Virus record (IMG/VR): IMGVR_UViG_3300030104_003872
Span: 1 to 64,000 of that record
Origin: a virus
Strand: one strand, 5' to 3'
Length of the DNA: 64,000 bases
Shown here: piece after piece, positions 44,572-51,323 of the stretch
Position numbering within the stretch: the stretch's first letter is position 1
Layout of the letters: each line of letters opens with the position of its first letter
Translations under genes and position numbers: made by a program
The notes under the pieces: generated by a model
What the model was told of the DNA's origin: nothing
What the model saw: only the letters and a program-made list of their open reading frames with translations
The model's database searches: none

Positions 44572-44734
44572 GAAAATACATAGATGCGACTTAGAGATTA
44601 TTGGTTTTGATTATGACCAAAAGAAATGGGAGGTCACAGAACACCTCCGATGTAAAGAGTGCGGTGCTAGAGCAACAAAGATAGTAAAAGAGGTATATGT
44701 TCTTGACTCTTACTCAAAAAATATTAAGACATAG
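44558..44734 (+). CDS. Small zinc ribbon protein (58 residues, TTG start)
   Basis: TTG 44558 follows the in-frame TGA directly, giving LVESEKIHRCDLEIIGFDYD and HLRCKECGARATK with the HRC/CxxCG zinc pattern known from small phage proteins. Overlaps the helicase end by 14 nt in another frame. The ribosome binding site is weak. Confidence 0.5.
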   Translation: MVESEKIHRCDLEIIGFDYDQKKWEVTEHLRCKECGARATKIVKEVYVLDSYSKNIKT

Positions 44735-44752
44735 CCGGTAGCGACGTCTACT

Positions 44753-44781
44753 TGACTCAAGAGTCAGCAATGTTTATATCC
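44753..44781 (+). promoter_or_regulatory. Operator-type promoter for ardC-like gene
   Basis: TGACTCAAGAGTCA (6-bp arms) then 7 bases and TTTATATCC; the ATG follows about 28 nt after the TATA box, so the mRNA is probably leaderless. Confidence 0.65.
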
Positions 44782-44801
44782 TAGTTTGATATTTTGGTAG
44801 T

Positions 44802-46034
44802 ATGGCGAAAGACGGAGGCTTCGGAAGAAGCATGAGCAAGGAAAAGCGTAAAGAGTTTGAGCGTCAACTTGCTGATGAGTTCATTGAGAAAATAAAAAGT
44901 GGCGATGTCGGTGCTTGGAGTTCAGGTTGGACCAACTTAGGAGGCAATACTATGCCTCATAATACAAAAGGTCGCCCATATAGAGGTATAAACACAATAA
45001 TTCTCTGGCTTAGAGGTTCAGATTATAACTCTAATACATGGGGTACTTATCACTCTTGGAAAGAGGTTGCGAGGAAACACGCAATAAAAGAGGGTAAGTT
45101 TGAGTTAAAAATCGGTAGAGATGGAAAACCATACAAGCATACGACTGAGTGGTATGGAGTAAAGCAAGGAGAAAGCGGTACAAGCATTATTCTCTGGAAA
45201 CCACTCACATACAAGAACGAGAAAACCAATAAAAAGACAGGTGAGATAGAAGAGTCTATCGGTATGACCATGTTAATGCGAGTATTTACAGTATTCAATC
45301 GTGACCAGACAGGATTACCTGAGATTATTACAGAAACAGAGTTAGAAGAAGCAGAAGAGTTCAACAGTAGAGAAAAACAATTAGAAAACTGCCTCAATTG
45401 GTACATTGAGAACCCAAATCGTAAGGTGGTCAAGACTGGTGAGATGCTAGTACATCCTCATCCGAAGGCAGGTGAGAAACATACAGGTGAAGACCCTATA
45501 TGGGTCGTAAAAGATGGTGATATTATTCTCAAACACGGCGGAGATAGAGCGTTCTATACATCTAGCAGAGATAGGATAGCACTTCCTCTTCGTGAGCAAT
45601 TCAAAGAAAATGCGAGATACCTATCTACTAAAGGGCATGAGATTATCCATAGTACAGGTCACCCACTTCGACTTAATCGTGCTCTTGGTAATAGATTCGG
45701 GAGCGAAGATTATGCTAAGGAGGAATTGATTGCCGAGTTCGGTACTGCCTTTCTCATAGGCTCATTCGGCATACAGGGAGAACTTCGTAATGTTGAGTAT
45801 ATCAATAATTGGGCTTCGGTCTTGAGTAAAGAACCTAGATTCCTCATTACTGCGGCTCAAAGAGCACAAAAAGCAGTTAATTATGTACTCGAACCTTGGG
45901 TAGAACACGAGGCATGGCGTGACCAAGAAATAAATGACTTAAGAGAATATCTTGAGGGCAAAGAAATACAAATTACTCCTATGGGTCTTAACAGATTACA
46001 CGGAGATTTATCAGTTATGGAGGAAGAAGAATGA
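44802..46034 (+). CDS. ardC: ArdC-type antirestriction protein with metallopeptidase domain
   Basis: A 410-residue protein. The N-terminal part is the ArdC ssDNA-binding domain (MPHNTKGRPYRGINTIILWL, WGTYHSWKEVARKHAIKEG, GSTIILWKPL pattern). The C-terminal part is a zincin: HEIIHSTGH at about 280, with glutamate from EELIAEFGTAFL near 310 as third ligand. In plasmids ArdC protects incoming DNA against restriction endonucleases. It is the first gene of an operon of small proteins. Its presence fits the absence of GATC and the DNA methyltransferase of this genome. Confidence 0.88.
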   Translation: MAKDGGFGRSMSKEKRKEFERQLADEFIEKIKSGDVGAWSSGWTNLGGNTMPHNTKGRPYRGINTIILWLRGSDYNSNTWGTYHSWKEVARKHAIKEGKFELKIGRDGKPYKHTTEWYGVKQGESGTSIILWKPLTYKNEKTNKKTGEIEESIGMTMLMRVFTVFNRDQTGLPEIITETELEEAEEFNSREKQLENCLNWYIENPNRKVVKTGEMLVHPHPKAGEKHTGEDPIWVVKDGDIILKHGGDRAFYTSSRDRIALPLREQFKENARYLSTKGHEIIHSTGHPLRLNRALGNRFGSEDYAKEELIAEFGTAFLIGSFGIQGELRNVEYINNWASVLSKEPRFLITAAQRAQKAVNYVLEPWVEHEAWRDQEINDLREYLEGKEIQITPMGLNRLHGDLSVMEEEE

Positions 46035-46108
46035 GTAAAAAGAAATTGAGTAAAGATGGGTTAGAGATATTTGAGTTCAAACTACCATCAAAGGAGGAAG
46101 AAGAATGA
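46031..46108 (+). CDS. Tiny peptide gene (25 residues)
   Basis: ATG 46031 overlaps the ardC end (ATGA). MSKKKLSKDGLEIFEFKLPS ends with KEEEE, and GGAGGAAGAAGA at its end doubles as the ribosome binding site of the next gene. Dense packing supports it. Confidence 0.45.
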   Translation: MSKKKLSKDGLEIFEFKLPSKEEEE

Positions 46109-46248
46109 GTTATAAGATATTGAGATTTAGATTTGAAGGAAAAACAAGAGTAATAAAAAGAGGATTGACACTCGAAGAAGCCCAAGAGCATTGCCGTGAC
46201 CCAAAAACAAGTGGAGATGGTTGGTTCGACGGTTATACGGAGGAATAA
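46105..46248 (+). CDS. Conserved small phage protein (47 residues)
   Basis: MSYKILRFRFEGKTRVIKRG, LTLEEAQEHCRDPKT, DGWFDGYTEE. This exact plan (beta pair, then LTLEEAQ-HC-DP, then W-FDGY) is a widespread small protein of tailed viruses. ATG overlaps the previous stop; GGAGGAAGAAGA supplies the ribosome binding site. Function unknown despite its conservation. Confidence 0.7.
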   Translation: MSYKILRFRFEGKTRVIKRGLTLEEAQEHCRDPKTSGDGWFDGYTEE

Positions 46249-46250
46249 AT

Positions 46251-46406
46251 ATGGCTATGAGCAGAAAACATTATAGAGTAATAGCAGAGGCAATAAGAAC
46301 AAACGACGATAAGAGGAAAATGATACTAGAACTCAGTATGTTTTTCAAGGAGGATAATCCTAATTTTAACTTGAGTAAGTTTTTGGAGGCGTGTCATTTT
46401 GAGTGA
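46251..46406 (+). CDS. Small conserved-type protein (51 residues)
   Basis: ATG 46251 has GGAGG 7 nt upstream. MAMSRKHYRVIAEAIRTNDD, KRKMILELSMFFK, SKFLEACHFE; a helical MSRKHYxxIAEAI protein common in phages. Unknown function. Confidence 0.6.
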   Translation: MAMSRKHYRVIAEAIRTNDDKRKMILELSMFFKEDNPNFNLSKFLEACHFE

Positions 46407-46584
46407 ATACAAGAAGTGCAACGAGACACAACACGAATGGACTCGACAAGACATGGATGATAGCGAGTTCGATAAATTATCATTGACCTACCATTGTTTG
46501 CATTGCGGAGCAACGTGCGAGATGGAGGGTGATGTAAGGACAGATGATGGTAGGTTCATAGAGTGGGTGCTGACCGATGAGTAA
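46399..46584 (+). CDS. Small zinc ribbon protein (61 residues)
   Basis: TTG 46399 start with GGAGGCG upstream. KKCNETQHEWTRQ then YHCLHCGATCEMEGD gives a C/H plus CxxC zinc ribbon. Overlaps its neighbours by 8 nt on each side. Confidence 0.6.
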   Translation: MSEYKKCNETQHEWTRQDMDDSEFDKLSLTYHCLHCGATCEMEGDVRTDDGRFIEWVLTDE

Positions 46585-47068
46585 TTGGTACTGTGGCGAC
46601 CCTTGTTATGTTATACACGACGAAAGATGGGGAGAGTTTTGTAATAAACTCTTTGCACACCCTAGTTATGAGAAAAACAACTACCCAATTGGTATAGAGT
46701 GGGAAGTCGATGGGAAAAAATACGAATTAGAGATATGGGGTTCTCCCGGAGGCGACGGGGTCTGGCGTTTTAGTGCAGGAGAACTTGGAGTTGATGCGGG
46801 ATTACTTTCTATCATTCCGGTAGAGTGCCTTGACCCTCAAGAGGCACCATTCGACAGACTAGGTATTATGTTCGAGGAAAAGCCAGTACTCGATGCCGAC
46901 TATAATGAGGGTAAAGTATGGTTAAATGGAGAACTAGATAATGATTGGGTCATGTGCGATTGTGGAGAAATGCAAAGGACAGAGCAGATTTGGGATTGTG
47001 AGCATTGTTTTAGTGCAGAGTGCGACAACTGTTACCCATGTTGCGACGGAAATGGTGAAGAGGAATGA
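46577..47068 (+). CDS. GDPCY-family protein with C-terminal zinc site
   Basis: A 163-residue protein starting MSNWYCGDPCYVIHDERWGE, a motif seen in a recurrent phage/bacterial family of unknown function. A beta-rich middle follows, and the C-terminus has CDCGEMQ, CEHCFSAECDNCYPCC that would bind zinc. Overlaps the previous gene by 8 nt. No verified activity for the family. Confidence 0.65.
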   Translation: MSNWYCGDPCYVIHDERWGEFCNKLFAHPSYEKNNYPIGIEWEVDGKKYELEIWGSPGGDGVWRFSAGELGVDAGLLSIIPVECLDPQEAPFDRLGIMFEEKPVLDADYNEGKVWLNGELDNDWVMCDCGEMQRTEQIWDCEHCFSAECDNCYPCCDGNGEEE

Positions 47069-47235
47069 GTAAGATGAATTGTGGATGCGAGTTTGATGAA
47101 GTAGAGTTGGATGAGCGTGTGTTAGGCGAGGCTTGTGGTTGCTCATCATGTCTGGACTGTGGACTCATCAACACACAAGACCCTAATCCTCAGAATTGGA
47201 AATGCTACCCCGACCACCCATGTTCCTGTGACTAA
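47065..47235 (+). CDS. Cysteine-rich small protein (56 residues)
   Basis: ATG overlaps the previous stop (ATGA). Twelve cysteines in 56 residues (NCGCEFDE, ACGCSSCLDCG, KCYPDHPCSCD), so probably binds two zinc ions or an iron-sulfur cluster. Last gene before the next operator promoter. Confidence 0.55.
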   Translation: MSKMNCGCEFDEVELDERVLGEACGCSSCLDCGLINTQDPNPQNWKCYPDHPCSCD

Positions 47236-47259
47236 CTCAAGAGTTACAAATGTTTATGT
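47234..47259 (+). promoter_or_regulatory. Operator-type promoter for 47408 operon
   Basis: AACTCAAGAGTT (47234-47245) overlaps the stop of the upstream gene; TTTATGTA follows 6 bases later. The leader contains a hairpin (next entry). Confidence 0.65.
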
Positions 47260-47315
47260 ACTAGTTAGCGTTAGGTGTAGATGTAGGGGGTTGTGAGGTG
47301 ATTACGGTTTTTCCA

Positions 47316-47342
47316 GACTCGTGTCTTTCATTCAAACGAGTC
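47316..47342 (+). promoter_or_regulatory. Leader hairpin
   Basis: GACTCGT pairs with ACGAGTC around a 13-base loop in the leader of the 47408 gene. It may affect mRNA stability or translation. A weak 37-residue frame overlaps it but has no ribosome binding site. Confidence 0.4.
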
Positions 47343-47407
47343 ATCACATTTCATTGTAATTCTCTGGCTGTTGTTGTCTCCACCTCCTGCAATCAAGGAG
47401 ATTTAAT

Positions 47408-47758
47408 ATGAGAACAGATAGTTGGTCGGTACATGGAGATGAAATTGACGCAAAAGAGTATAAGAGCCTTGTTGAAGAGGCAGTTGTCAAAAACATGACC
47501 GAAAACAGAGATGTGGAATTAGAATTACTCATCCATGATGGCGAGTTTATGTCTGATGAAGAGATAATAGACAACCTTAGAGGTATGTTAGATGAGCACG
47601 TTTGGTATAGAGTTCTTTTAGACAAATATAGAGCACGCATAAGAACGGCCGAGACACTAATCAAAATGGTCCGTGACCATAATGGCTCTTTCGCGAGTGA
47701 AATTGCTATACAGACCAATGTTGACCTATTCCTAAGACACGGAGGCGAAGAAGAGTGA
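47408..47758 (+). CDS. Hypothetical acidic helical protein (116 residues)
   Basis: First gene of an operon of six small genes. AAGGAG lies about 8 nt before the ATG. Charged helical product with MSDEEIIDNLRGMLDEHV and TAETLIKMVRDHNGSF. The end overlaps the next GTG. No family recognised. Confidence 0.55.
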   Translation: MRTDSWSVHGDEIDAKEYKSLVEEAVVKNMTENRDVELELLIHDGEFMSDEEIIDNLRGMLDEHVWYRVLLDKYRARIRTAETLIKMVRDHNGSFASEIAIQTNVDLFLRHGGEEE

Positions 47759-47874
47759 CGACAACATATAGACTAGAGATAATAATGGATGCAGACGACA
47801 AAGACGACTTTATTGATGTGGTTATGAGTCTGAATAGAAGAGAGTTAAGAGAACACGTTAAGGAGATGGATTAA
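47755..47874 (+). CDS. Small hypothetical protein (39 residues)
   Basis: GTG start overlaps the previous stop (GTGA); stop overlaps the next ATG by one base (TAATG). MTTTYRLEIIMDADDKDDFI is a short beta-helix mini-domain. Tight coupling supports translation. Confidence 0.5.
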   Translation: MTTTYRLEIIMDADDKDDFIDVVMSLNRRELREHVKEMD

Positions 47875-48452
47875 TGGCGATAGAGATACTACAACAACCT
47901 TCTGTTGTGTGGCCGGTAGACCTTGATGCAGAGGATGATGACAGTTTCGGACGGACCTATGCAGAACAGGCTCAAGCATATTTTGAGCGTCTAAAAGAAA
48001 GCCCAGAGTACGGCGTGAGCACAGGTAAATTAGAAGCGACTTACGAAGATTGTCTCATATATGTATTGGCTAACTTCGGTCATGTCGATATGAAGCAACT
48101 AACACCCTCGGTTGTTAGAGATGCTTATGGAGATAACTGTTGGTACATACATACTCATAAAACTCCACAAAAGACTTTGAGATTATACATGAAAGTCGGA
48201 AATCCATTATCCGAGTTTGGGAGGCAGAATCAAGATTTGCTCCCAGATAACTACACTACTAGAAGAGTTGTATGTGAATGGTATGGTAGGGATGGAGGTA
48301 TAGTTATACTCTATGGTCCAACTCCGGAAGATACAAGATTATGGTCTTTCGGGTGTAATCACTCGATGGCGACTAGGAAGCGGATAGGTAGTTGTTATAA
48401 CGAGTATTCGTGCGAATGTGGAGCGAAATGGACGGTGGATTCGAGTGGTTAA
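47874..48452 (+). CDS. Hypothetical protein with C-terminal zinc site (192 residues)
   Basis: Middle of the operon. FGCNHS, SCYNEYSCECGAKWTV at the end form a cysteine/histidine zinc site. The front half is helical (FGRTYAEQAQAYFERLKES). The ending codons overlap the next gene. Unknown function. Confidence 0.55.
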   Translation: MAIEILQQPSVVWPVDLDAEDDDSFGRTYAEQAQAYFERLKESPEYGVSTGKLEATYEDCLIYVLANFGHVDMKQLTPSVVRDAYGDNCWYIHTHKTPQKTLRLYMKVGNPLSEFGRQNQDLLPDNYTTRRVVCEWYGRDGGIVILYGPTPEDTRLWSFGCNHSMATRKRIGSCYNEYSCECGAKWTVDSSG

Positions 48453-48720
48453 ATTATTGAGATGGACAGGTAAAGTTGAGGACTTAGGTTCTGAGAAAGA
48501 TATATCAATGGAGCGTTATCAGCAGTTAGTCGGTGGTTACTTCGAGTCAATAGTCCTCAAGACAGGCGAAAGAGCGTATGTCAATGAGGATGCTTCTTAC
48601 TCTAACTTACCCCTCAATCCACTATGTTTTCTCCATCATATATACACGCAAGGTAGAGATATTCACCCAAGAGGAAATGTAATAGTTTTCTCTGATAAAG
48701 AATGGAGACAAATGACATGA
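48445..48720 (+). CDS. DUF3846-like protein
   Basis: GTG 48445 with GGTGG 6 nt upstream gives VKLLRWTGKVEDLGS, YQQLVGGYFESIVLKTG, YVNEDASYSNLPLNPLCF, PRGNVIVFSDKEW. The LVGGYxE and VNEDAxxxNLPxN signatures are those of DUF3846, a small family found in phage early regions. A longer ATG frame at 48418 overlaps the upstream gene and lacks a site. Function not known. Confidence 0.65.
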   Translation: MVKLLRWTGKVEDLGSEKDISMERYQQLVGGYFESIVLKTGERAYVNEDASYSNLPLNPLCFLHHIYTQGRDIHPRGNVIVFSDKEWRQMT

Positions 48721-48953
48721 GAATTAATGAATTATACGACAAAATATATTGGAACGACAAGAATAGCATAGTAATACTCTGGCACACAGACGACGTGAAG
48801 TCGATAAGACCGGATTTAGATGATGACCAGTGTATGAAAGTTCTCAATAAGGTTTCTCGCAACCATGACGCTCAGATTGGAGTAAATTGGGATGTTTTAG
48901 AGTTTTGGGCTGACGAGTTATATGGTGTAATGAGGTCAGAGGAAGAAGAATGA
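48717..48953 (+). CDS. Small conserved-type phage protein (78 residues)
   Basis: ATG overlaps the previous stop (ATGA). MRINELYDKIYWNDKNSIVI then VKSIRPDLDDDQCMKVLNKV and QIGVNWDVLEFWADELYG, a pattern seen in phage proteins of similar size. Charged and acidic; role unknown. Confidence 0.6.
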   Translation: MRINELYDKIYWNDKNSIVILWHTDDVKSIRPDLDDDQCMKVLNKVSRNHDAQIGVNWDVLEFWADELYGVMRSEEEE

Positions 48954-49075
48954 TTCGACCTATGGGACCTTGGTTTAATGAGCCATGCAAAAATTGTGGC
49001 GAGAAAGCAGACAAACAGGTCATTCTAGACCAAGATATTGTCTATCTCTGCGAAAAATGTTACTCTAAAATATGA
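48950..49075 (+). CDS. Small zinc ribbon protein (41 residues)
   Basis: ATG overlaps the previous stop. CKNCGEKADKQ and LCEKCYSKI are the two CxxC pairs. Followed by a T-run (about 49077-49086) that can end the transcript. Confidence 0.55.
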   Translation: MIRPMGPWFNEPCKNCGEKADKQVILDQDIVYLCEKCYSKI

Positions 49076-49086
49076 GTCTTTTTTTG
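49076..49086 (+). terminator. T-run terminator
   Basis: GTCTTTTTTTG directly after the stop of the 48950 gene; a T-rich tract without a hairpin, as used in archaea. Confidence 0.45.
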
Positions 49087-49157
49087 TAGTTTATTTCCGG
49101 TAGAGTTAAAGAGAAAATGCTTCTGCGAGATGTAGCACTCCGACAAAACTATTATAG

Positions 49158-49388
49158 GGAGAAGGGACAAAAAGGACCACTTGGGGCTTTCTCACGAGTA
49201 GGTTTAACACCGAAGAAATTGACGAAGAGATTCCTGTTACTCTATGGGAATGCGTCTTTTGTGATTCTCAATTTTACATTATCACAGACTGTAGACCAGA
49301 TTATTGCCCCGAATGCCTTAAAAGAGGCACATTGGTCTTTCTCGACGACATAGAAAATGATTCTTGGAGACCTAGGGACTATGAATAA
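49158..49388 (+). other. Zinc ribbon reading frame without canonical start
   Basis: Frame open from 49158 to 49388 encodes LWECVFCDSQFYIITDCR, PDYCPECLKRG and WRPRDYE, a clear zinc ribbon, but has no ATG, GTG or TTG in frame. A frame beginning at 49117 overlaps it and can be joined by one frameshift. Either a decayed gene, a sequencing frameshift, or a near-cognate start. Confidence 0.4.
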
Positions 49389-49389
49389 G

Positions 49390-49397
49390 TTTATATC
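49390..49397 (+). promoter_or_regulatory. TATA box, leaderless promoter
   Basis: TTTATATC with its centre about 27 nt before the ATG of the 49420 gene; no ribosome binding site is present, so the transcript probably starts at the start codon. Confidence 0.6.
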
Positions 49398-49419
49398 AAA
49401 ATACGCCTAGCATCCATTA

Positions 49420-49881
49420 ATGACGTTACAGGCACGAAGAAGAGGACCACTACACGCAGTTGAAGCGTTCTCAGAAAATAAAAATACTGTTCTTGATACT
49501 AGGAAAATGGAAGCGAAGCAATTATACTTTGGTTGGTGGCAGAGATACAATAAAACTCGAATAGATGAACCATGTCTTGTTCTTTGGTCGAAACAACTTA
49601 AGAGAAATATTCTTATTAGGGGGAATAAGATGGTAGGAAAATTATTCGGACAGATATTGTATGGAGAGGACATGGATGAAGATTTTGTATTAGAATCAAT
49701 GTTAGGAGAAGATTCTTTGGAATGGTTTTTGGCTAATCTCAAAACAATGTTAGAGGATAATGAAGATACTTATGATTATGAACCAAACTTTACATTAACT
49801 GGTGGCGGTCCACATCCTACAACACCTTCCCTTTGGTTTAACGGGTACGAGTTAGCAGATATATTATCAACAGGTGAATAA
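49420..49881 (+). CDS. Hypothetical protein (153 residues)
   Basis: MTLQARRRGPLHAVEAFSEN start, then LYFGWWQRYNKTRIDEPCLV and acidic middle. Starts after the leaderless TATA at 49390, and its end overlaps the next gene. Composition returns to that of the replication block from here. No family recognised. Confidence 0.55.
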   Translation: MTLQARRRGPLHAVEAFSENKNTVLDTRKMEAKQLYFGWWQRYNKTRIDEPCLVLWSKQLKRNILIRGNKMVGKLFGQILYGEDMDEDFVLESMLGEDSLEWFLANLKTMLEDNEDTYDYEPNFTLTGGGPHPTTPSLWFNGYELADILSTGE

Positions 49882-49882
49882 A

Positions 49883-50254
49883 ATGGTAAGAGTAAAAACA
49901 AGAGAACAGATAAATGAAGATATGCCTAAGAGAAACAACGCAATTAGGGTTCAACATAGAATACACGCCCGACATTGTTGGGGTTGTGATAGTGTGATAG
50001 CAAGAGGAAACAAAAGACAGAAAAATCACGTAGGTTTGTGTAGACCTTGTATGACAAATCCAGACATAAGGCCAAAATGCTTAGGTAAAACGGTCAAAGG
50101 AAAACCATGCAGGGCAATGGCGACTAAACAACTTGATTATTCATACCCACAACCGGTAGGTTATTGTATAAGACATGACCCGCAAGGAGATTGGGATTAC
50201 TACAAGGATAGAATCACTAGAGGACCCAATAGTAAAGATAGAAAGAGGAATTGA
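49883..50254 (+). CDS. Zinc-binding protein, ribbon plus CRAMA motif
   Basis: A 123-residue basic protein. ATG 49883 has AGGTGA 5 nt upstream. HCWGCDSVI and LCRPCMTNP make the first zinc site; KCLGKTVKGKPCRAMATK then GYCIRHDP make the second, a GKxCR...CxxH pattern known from several small DNA-associated proteins. Ends with a basic tail. DNA or RNA binding is inferred. Confidence 0.6.
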   Translation: MVRVKTREQINEDMPKRNNAIRVQHRIHARHCWGCDSVIARGNKRQKNHVGLCRPCMTNPDIRPKCLGKTVKGKPCRAMATKQLDYSYPQPVGYCIRHDPQGDWDYYKDRITRGPNSKDRKRN

Positions 50255-50256
50255 AA

Positions 50257-50451
50257 ATGAGTCAGAATACTAATTGTGTGGTTTGTGATGCAGACCTTAG
50301 CGAGTATATTGGTCATGCAAGTTATGGTGACCTGTATTTAACTTGTACTGAATGTGGTAGAGTTGTATGTACTTACCACGATGAAATAGATTGGGAGATT
50401 GGTGCTTGTCCCAAGTGTGCGAATGGGAAAGGACGAAAAGGAAACCTTTAA
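50257..50451 (+). CDS. Small double zinc ribbon protein
   Basis: ATG 50257 with AGAGGAA 8 nt upstream. CVVCDADLS, CTECGRVVC, CPKCANGKG give at least three CxxC pairs in 64 residues. Followed by TTTAATAT promoter for the next gene. Confidence 0.55.
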   Translation: MSQNTNCVVCDADLSEYIGHASYGDLYLTCTECGRVVCTYHDEIDWEIGACPKCANGKGRKGNL

Positions 50452-50475
50452 TATCTAGTTCGTGTAGGGTACTTT

Positions 50476-50973
50476 ATGAACATATTTATCCTAGATGAAG
50501 ACCCAATAATGTCTGCAAAGTTTTACTGCGACAAGCACATACCTAAGATGGTTGTTGAGTTATACCAACAACTAGGTAGTGCAGTTATCCGACACGGTGC
50601 AACGCCCGACATGATGCCACTTACTAAAAAAGGTACGCCCCTACGCGGAGGTTACCACAACCACCCTTGTACCCGTTGGGTAGGAGATTCACGGGCTAAC
50701 TTTCTATGGGCTTCTTATCACGCCGCTATGCTCTGCGAAGAATATACAAAGCGATTCGACAAAACACATTTCTGCGAACATGGGATAGAAAAATTATACG
50801 AGTTACACAAACTTATTCCCGATGGCGAATTGACACCGTTTGCTCAGGCTATGCCCGATGAGTACCGTGATGAAGATGCGGTGGTAGCATATCGCAACTA
50901 CTATATGTACGACAAGTCAAGATTTGCACAATGGAATCGTGGTCGTGACGCACCTTATTGGTGGGTAGTTTAA
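50476..50973 (+). CDS. Conserved phage protein, pyrimidine-dimer-glycosylase-like family
   Basis: A 165-residue protein with MNIFILDEDPIMSAKFYCDK, HIPKMVVELYQQLGSAV and near the end MPDEYRDEDAVVAYRNYY plus PYWW. This plan is found in many phages and marine viruses and resembles the tail of T4 endonuclease V-type glycosylases (A-x-R...Y...K...P-x-W). Activity is not established. The promoter TTTAATAT (50447-50454) sits about 26 nt upstream, leaderless. Confidence 0.6.
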   Translation: MNIFILDEDPIMSAKFYCDKHIPKMVVELYQQLGSAVIRHGATPDMMPLTKKGTPLRGGYHNHPCTRWVGDSRANFLWASYHAAMLCEEYTKRFDKTHFCEHGIEKLYELHKLIPDGELTPFAQAMPDEYRDEDAVVAYRNYYMYDKSRFAQWNRGRDAPYWWVV

Positions 50974-51323
50974 TTCTTTTTATTCTTTCAATCCCCTACT
51001 GAAATAATAACAAGGGCGTAGTACAACGGTTTTAGGTATATATTTTATTTCGTGTAGGGTGTAGATATATACTACTAAGGCCAGTAGTTATCATATACCT
51101 ACATAGGGAAATAAAAGAATTAGTACAACAGGGGCGTAGTATAGCGTTTTATTCTTTTTGTAGGCTACAGAAATAATAAAAAGAATTAATTCCATGCAAA
51201 GGTTTAATACTAAATGGGTTATGTCAAGGCTATAAGCCGAACAATGCGATAAGAGCAATAACAATTAAAGAGATTAATAAGGATGAAAAATAAAATATGT
51301 GAGGCTTACCAAAAGGTGAGCAA
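50974..51323. repeat. AT-rich intergenic region with direct repeats, candidate origin
   Basis: About 350 bases with no gene. Two imperfect copies of TTTTATTCTTT...CTAC-GAAATAATAA occur at the left edge (about 50967-51013) and near 51147-51190; GGGCGTAGTA-(CAACGG/TAGCG)-TTTT repeats near 51014 and 51133. TTTAATAC at 51203 is a TATA box for the ATPase that follows. Short repeats and low GC before a replicative ATPase fit an origin. Confidence 0.45.

Noticed and set aside
47296-47409. 37-residue frame in a leader
   Set aside because: Overlaps a hairpin and lacks a ribosome binding site; kept only as leader.
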